DNA from: Winogradskyella schleiferi
Lineage (GTDB): Bacteria; Bacteroidota; Bacteroidia; Flavobacteriales; Flavobacteriaceae
DNA: 64,000 bases
Reading direction: 5' to 3'
Assembly: GCF_013394655.1 (NCBI RefSeq)
Contig: NZ_CP053351.1
Span: forward strand, 2,448,501-2,512,500
Of this stretch, positions 60,242 through 64,000 are shown piece by piece. The position numbers and the translations under genes were made by a program. How positions within the stretch are numbered: the first letter of the stretch is position 1; the number at the start of each line of letters is the position of its first letter. Under the pieces are notes generated by a model. The model made no database searches and had not been told where the DNA came from. It worked only from the letters and a program-made list of their open reading frames with translations.

Positions 60242-62653
60242 ATGAAGACCAACCCTAACACCAAAACAGAAATTACATTTGAAGATTTTAAAGCTGAAGT
60301 TTTAAATGATTACAAACTGGCAGTAACCAGTAGAGAATGTAGTTTGTTGGGTCGTAGGGAAGTTTTAACAGGAAAGGCAAAGTTTGGTATTTTTGGAGAT
60401 GGAAAGGAAATCCCACAAATTGCTTGGGCAAAAGCTTTTGAAAATGGCGATTTCAGATCAGGTTATTACAGGGATCAAACTTTTATGATGGCCATTGGCG
60501 AATTGACCATCGAACAGTTCTTCGCAGGATTATACGCTAATACAGATATAAAAGACGAACCAATGTCAGCCGGTCGCCAAATGGGAGGCCATTTTGCAAC
60601 GCATAGTTTAGATGCTGATGGGAATTGGAAAAATCTAACAGAGCAGAAAAACTCAAGTGCAGATATTTCACCTACAGCAGGACAAATGCCTAGACTTTTA
60701 GGGTTGGCACAAGCGTCTAAAATATACAGAAAAGTTAAAGGCATTGATACTACAAATTTTTCTAAATCGGGAAATGAAATTGCTTGGGGAACCATTGGTA
60801 ATGCGAGTACAAGTGAAGGCTTGTTTTTTGAAACCATAAATGCAGCAGGTGTTTTACAAGTGCCAATGATCGTTAGTATTTGGGATGATAATTATGGTAT
60901 CTCTGTACACGCCAGACACCAAACTACAAAAGAAAATATTTCTGAAATTCTAAAAGGTTTTCAACGCAACGAAGACGATAAAGGATATGAGATTTTCAGA
61001 GTCGATGGTTGGAACTATCCAGAATTAATGGATACCTACCAAAGAGCTGCTAAAATCTCTAGAAAAGAGCATGTGCCTGTAATGATTCATGTTCAAGAAT
61101 TAACGCAGCCGCAAGGGCATTCCACATCTGGATCCCATGAGCGTTACAAGGATCAGGAACGTTTAGCTTGGGAAGCCGAATACGATTGTAATGCGCAAAT
61201 GCGCAAATGGATTATTGAAAATAATATTGCCACGACCGAAGAATTGATTGTTTTGGAACGTAGCATTAAAAAAGAAGTTAGAGCCGCTAAAAAGGCCGCT
61301 TGGACAGCATTCCATAATCCTATTTTATCCGAGCGCACTGAAGCACTAAACTTGTTAGATAAATTAGCAGCTTCTAGCCCGAATGGCGTTTTCATCAAAA
61401 AATTTAAAAACGATTTAGAAGCTTTAGATGAGCCATTACGACGCGATATATTGTCTGCCACACGAAGAGCATTGCGGTATGTGGTTTCAGAATCATCTTC
61501 TGAGAAATTGGCGCTTCAGAATTGGATAAATAATTACATCACTAAAATTCAGCCTAAATACAGTTCACATTTACATAGCGAATCAGAGCACAATGCTTTG
61601 AATCAATCTGAAATTATACCAACCTATGCCGATGATGCCAAAGATGTTGATGGACGCGTTGTTTTACGGGAAAATTTTGATGCTATTTTCAATAGTTATC
61701 CAGAAGCTTTAATTTTTGGAGAAGATGCTGGTTATATTGGAGATGTGAATCAAGGTTTGGAAGGGCTTCAGGAAAAATATGGAGCGCTTCGGGTTTCTGA
61801 TACAGGGATAAGGGAAGCCACCATTATCGGTCAAGGTATTGGGATGGCTATGCGTGGTTTAAGACCTATTGCTGAGATTCAGTACTTAGATTATATTATG
61901 TATGCACTTCAAATCATGAGTGATGATTTGGCAACGGTACAATACAGAACTAAAGGTCGCCAAAAAGCGCCATTAATTGTAAGAACCCGTGGTCATCGTT
62001 TGGAAGGCATCTGGCATTCTGGATCACAAATGGGAGGCGTATTAAACTTGGTCAGAGGTATCCATGTGTTAGTCCCAAGAAACATGACTAAAGCTGCCGG
62101 ATTCTACAACACGCTGTTAGATAGTGACGAACCAGCTTTAGTCATTGAATGTTTAAACGGTTACCGACTTAAAGAGAAGTTACCCAACAATATTGGAAAA
62201 TTTAAAACACCAATTGGAGTGGTCGAAAAAATTAGGGAAGGCGACGATATTACCTTAGTCTCCTATGGCTCTACCTTGCGTTTGGTAGAACAAGCTGCAA
62301 AAGAACTTCAAGTCGTTGGTATTGATGCAGAAATTATTGATGTGCAGTCTTTATTACCGTTTGATTTAAACCATGATATTGTAAAAAGTATAGCCAAAAC
62401 AAACAGAGTTATGGTTATTGACGAAGATGTCAAAGGTGGCGCTTCGGCTTATATTTTAGATCAAATATTGAATGTGCAAAATGCGTTTCAATATTTAGAT
62501 AGCCAACCAAAAACTTTAGCAGCCAAACCTCACAGGCCAGCTTACGGAACTGATGGCGATTATTTTTCAAAACCTTCTGTAGAGGATATTTTTGAAGCGA
62601 TTTATGAGGTTATGCATGAATTGAGTCCTCATGATTATCCAAAATTGAGATAA
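60242..62653 (+). CDS. 2-oxo acid dehydrogenase E1, alpha and beta subunits fused
   Basis: An 803-residue thiamine-diphosphate enzyme. The first half corresponds to E1 alpha (GREMGGHFATHSLD-like QMGGHFATHS, TPP-binding AWGTIGNASTSEGLFFETINAAG) and the second half, from about 470, to E1 beta (ALIFGEDAGYIGDVNQGLEGLQEKYG, GMAMRGLRPIAEIQYLDYIMYA, VRTRGHRLEGIWHSGSQMG). It decarboxylates a 2-oxo acid, probably branched-chain, and passes the acyl group to an E2 that is not in the window. Start chosen at ATG; a TTG start nine codons upstream would add an unlikely leader. Confidence 0.9.
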   Translation: MKTNPNTKTEITFEDFKAEVLNDYKLAVTSRECSLLGRREVLTGKAKFGIFGDGKEIPQIAWAKAFENGDFRSGYYRDQTFMMAIGELTIEQFFAGLYANTDIKDEPMSAGRQMGGHFATHSLDADGNWKNLTEQKNSSADISPTAGQMPRLLGLAQASKIYRKVKGIDTTNFSKSGNEIAWGTIGNASTSEGLFFETINAAGVLQVPMIVSIWDDNYGISVHARHQTTKENISEILKGFQRNEDDKGYEIFRVDGWNYPELMDTYQRAAKISRKEHVPVMIHVQELTQPQGHSTSGSHERYKDQERLAWEAEYDCNAQMRKWIIENNIATTEELIVLERSIKKEVRAAKKAAWTAFHNPILSERTEALNLLDKLAASSPNGVFIKKFKNDLEALDEPLRRDILSATRRALRYVVSESSSEKLALQNWINNYITKIQPKYSSHLHSESEHNALNQSEIIPTYADDAKDVDGRVVLRENFDAIFNSYPEALIFGEDAGYIGDVNQGLEGLQEKYGALRVSDTGIREATIIGQGIGMAMRGLRPIAEIQYLDYIMYALQIMSDDLATVQYRTKGRQKAPLIVRTRGHRLEGIWHSGSQMGGVLNLVRGIHVLVPRNMTKAAGFYNTLLDSDEPALVIECLNGYRLKEKLPNNIGKFKTPIGVVEKIREGDDITLVSYGSTLRLVEQAAKELQVVGIDAEIIDVQSLLPFDLNHDIVKSIAKTNRVMVIDEDVKGGASAYILDQILNVQNAFQYLDSQPKTLAAKPHRPAYGTDGDYFSKPSVEDIFEAIYEVMHELSPHDYPKLR

Positions 62654-62768
62654 ACTACATTTTTTATTAAAAGACAAATTAGAGCAGTTAATTAGTGTAT
62701 AGTTGACTGCTTTTCCCTTTATCAAAATCTTTATATTTAACCAATTATACAATGCCTATATTTATCAT

Positions 62769-63245
62769 ATGAAGATTGAATCCATAGTCACCATAAAAAA
62801 AGAATTAAAACATCTTTCGCAAGAAGAACTTCTGGAGCTTTGTCTACGTTTGGGAAAGTTCAAAAAGGAAAATAAAGCGTTATTGACCTATTTGTTATTT
62901 GAATCCCATGATGAAGATGGTTACATCGCAAGTGTCAAATTAACTCTAGACGAATTGTTTGAAGGGATTAACTCAGACAGTTATTTTTACATGAAGAAAA
63001 CGATTCGAAAAATTCTAAGACAGATTCGGATTTATAGTCGATATTCACTTAAGAAAACAACCGAAGTTGAACTCCTGCTCTATTTCTGTGAACGCTTAAA
63101 CGAATTAAAACCATCAATTCATCGAAACACCACGTTGAGTAATCTTTATGAACGCCAGATTCTTTCCATCAAAAAGAAAATTAGTGTGCTGCACGAGGAT
63201 TTACAGTATGATTATAATTTGCAATTGGAGGAGTTTGGACGCTAA
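62769..63245 (+). CDS. Conserved helical protein of unknown function
   Basis: A 158-residue soluble protein, rich in charged helices: KIESIVTIKKELKHLSQEELLELCLRLGKFKKENKALLTYLLFE, then DSYFYMKKTIRKILRQIRIYSRYSLKKTTEVELLLYFCERLNEL. No catalytic motif and no signal peptide. The longer frame from 62703 adds a leader of 22 residues with no start-like context, so ATG 62769 (MKIESIV) is chosen. It is a single gene following the dehydrogenase by about 115 bases. I do not recognise a named family. Confidence 0.7.
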   Translation: MKIESIVTIKKELKHLSQEELLELCLRLGKFKKENKALLTYLLFESHDEDGYIASVKLTLDELFEGINSDSYFYMKKTIRKILRQIRIYSRYSLKKTTEVELLLYFCERLNELKPSIHRNTTLSNLYERQILSIKKKISVLHEDLQYDYNLQLEEFGR

Positions 63246-63561
63246 AAATTTCTCGCAGAGGCGCTAAGCTGTACGCAGAGAAACTTAGGCTTAGAACTAT
63301 TACATAATGTTAATCGGAGAAGACACAAAGATTCACGAAGAAAAAAAGCTGACACAAATTTCACTAATTCTCACCAATTATTGCGCTGAAATAACTTGAT
63401 ACGGATTTCACAGATTAACACGGATAAAAATAAAATAATAGCCTTGTTAAATTAAAATCTTTAGGATTCACAAATATAAACTCAGACTGTAAACAAAATT
63501 ACTGCCTAAATATGACAAAGACTGCGAACTAATTTTCCCCTCTGGGGAACTAAAGGGGCTT
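63246..63561. repeat. 316-bp gene-free region made of degenerate repeat words
   Basis: Contains in turn CTCGCAGAGGCGCTAAGC and TACGCAGAGAAACTTAGGC (63253-63291), GACACAAAGATTCACGAAG (63320-63340), CACAAATTTCACTAATTC (63354-63372) and GATTTCACAGATTAACACGG (63404-63422). Such near-tandem words recur at intergenic sites of many Bacteroidota and other bacteria, in my recollection. No ORF, RNA or terminator was recognised. Confidence 0.55.
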
Positions 63562-64000
63562 CTACTGCTTGCTAGCCTTCCGGCTACCCTCATACATTTC
63601 GTATTTAACTAATCGCGCTTCAAGCTTAGCGTTGAATACCTTAATTTTTCGTGATGGTCTTAAGCCCACTGATTTTAAAGCTTCCAAATTAGACGTAATT
63701 AGCCATGCATTGGTTCCTGGATAACCATGTTTTAAGGTGGTCCCAATATTCCCGTAGAATTCTTCAACATTCAAGTTTTCTAAACGTTCGCCATATGGTG
63801 GATTAAAAACCATGTGCAATTTCTCGTTACCTGATTTTTGGGTTTTAAAGAAATCTTCATGTTGAATATATATAAATTCATCCAAATGCGCATTCTTTAT
63901 ATTTTCCTTCGCTTTGGCAATTGCAGAAGGCGACTTATCATAACCAATTATTTTATGATGAAAATCCCTTGTTTTCTTCAATAAGGATTCCTCAATTGTT
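63562..64000 (-). CDS. THUMP/RlmL-type RNA methyltransferase, C-terminal part (runs off the window)
   Basis: The reading frame is open to the window edge, so only the last 146 residues are present. They contain the SAM-binding strand IIGYDKSPSAIAKAKENIKNA, then the catalytic NPPYGERLENL motif (NPPY) of class I methyltransferases acting on guanine or adenine exocyclic nitrogens, and the C-terminal VFNAKLEARLVKYEMYEGSRK. This matches the RlmL/RlmK-like (m2G) 23S rRNA methyltransferases. The N-terminal THUMP domain lies outside the window. Confidence 0.88.
   Translation of the reverse strand, partial: TIEESLLKKTRDFHHKIIGYDKSPSAIAKAKENIKNAHLDEFIYIQHEDFFKTQKSGNEKLHMVFNPPYGERLENLNVEEFYGNIGTTLKHGYPGTNAWLITSNLEALKSVGLRPSRKIKVFNAKLEARLVKYEMYEGSRKASKQ

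Overview
The window looks like a chromosomal segment of a member of the Flavobacteriaceae (Bacteroidota). The DNA is AT-rich and most genes lack a Shine-Dalgarno sequence. Several promoters carry the Bacteroidota -7 element TAnnTTTG, two of them with a TTG box exactly 19 nt upstream. Lineage-typical families are present: type IX secretion (T9SS) sorting domains, DUF4252, DUF4249, TonB receptors, type B L31 and a fused E1 alpha/beta dehydrogenase. The genus cannot be fixed from sequence alone. I saw no rRNA, tRNA or CRISPR array.

Layout. 0-3.2 kb: a secreted unknown, a glycosyltransferase, a haem-binding protein and a HEAT-like protein. 3.4-9.0 kb: a cobalamin uptake locus, with an ABC importer on the minus strand facing a riboswitch-controlled BtuB-like TonB receptor. 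9.1-10.5 kb: an S41 peptidase lipoprotein. 10.6-12.8 kb: an ECF sigma operon (sigma, membrane partner, two DUF4252 proteins) with a candidate autoregulated promoter. 12.9-14.4 kb: purB and a small membrane protein. 14.7-17.2 kb: a tiny lipoprotein, a TPR protein and a SCO-type copper chaperone. 17.3-20.7 kb: rmuC, then a SatD/DUF3307/thioesterase operon behind a cluster of GGCATA sites. 20.7-24.4 kb: a T9SS sorting-domain protein, carB and rpmH. 24.5-32.5 kb: TPR membrane protein, cardiolipin synthase, lytic transglycosylase, hydrolase, GNAT, lipocalin-like lipoprotein, mtaB and a peptide-binding lipoprotein. 32.6-41.3 kb: a PD40 protein, then a four-gene TonB receptor/DUF4249 block, then a GlmU-like nucleotidyltransferase. 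41.4-47.0 kb: rpmE2, DUF4199, GT2, phosphosugar mutase and an MsbA-like exporter. 47.4-49.0 kb: a second ECF sigma operon. 49.0-54.9 kb: FAH-family protein, a 45-residue membrane protein, uvrA, a complete IS3-family insertion sequence and a 55-residue membrane protein. 55.0-64.0 kb: LOG-family protein, secreted nuclease, an M1-like protein fused to a barrel, the E1 fusion, an unknown, and a truncated RNA methyltransferase.

The most interesting structure is at 33.5-40.2 kb. The last 56 bases of the GlmU-like gene recur as a slightly diverged, in-frame relic 6,619 bp away, one base from the PD40 start codon, and the four-gene cassette lies exactly between the copies. This looks like insertion (or recombination) of a surface-receptor cassette at the 3' end of a housekeeping gene, splitting a former GlmU-like/PD40 gene pair. 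No integrase is present. Other points: an M1-type peptidase fold fused to an outer-membrane barrel that has lost HExxH; CarB without its C-terminal allosteric domain; an operator-like array before SatD; several tiny membrane or lipoprotein ORFs; and hexamer/heptamer repeats in intergenic DNA.
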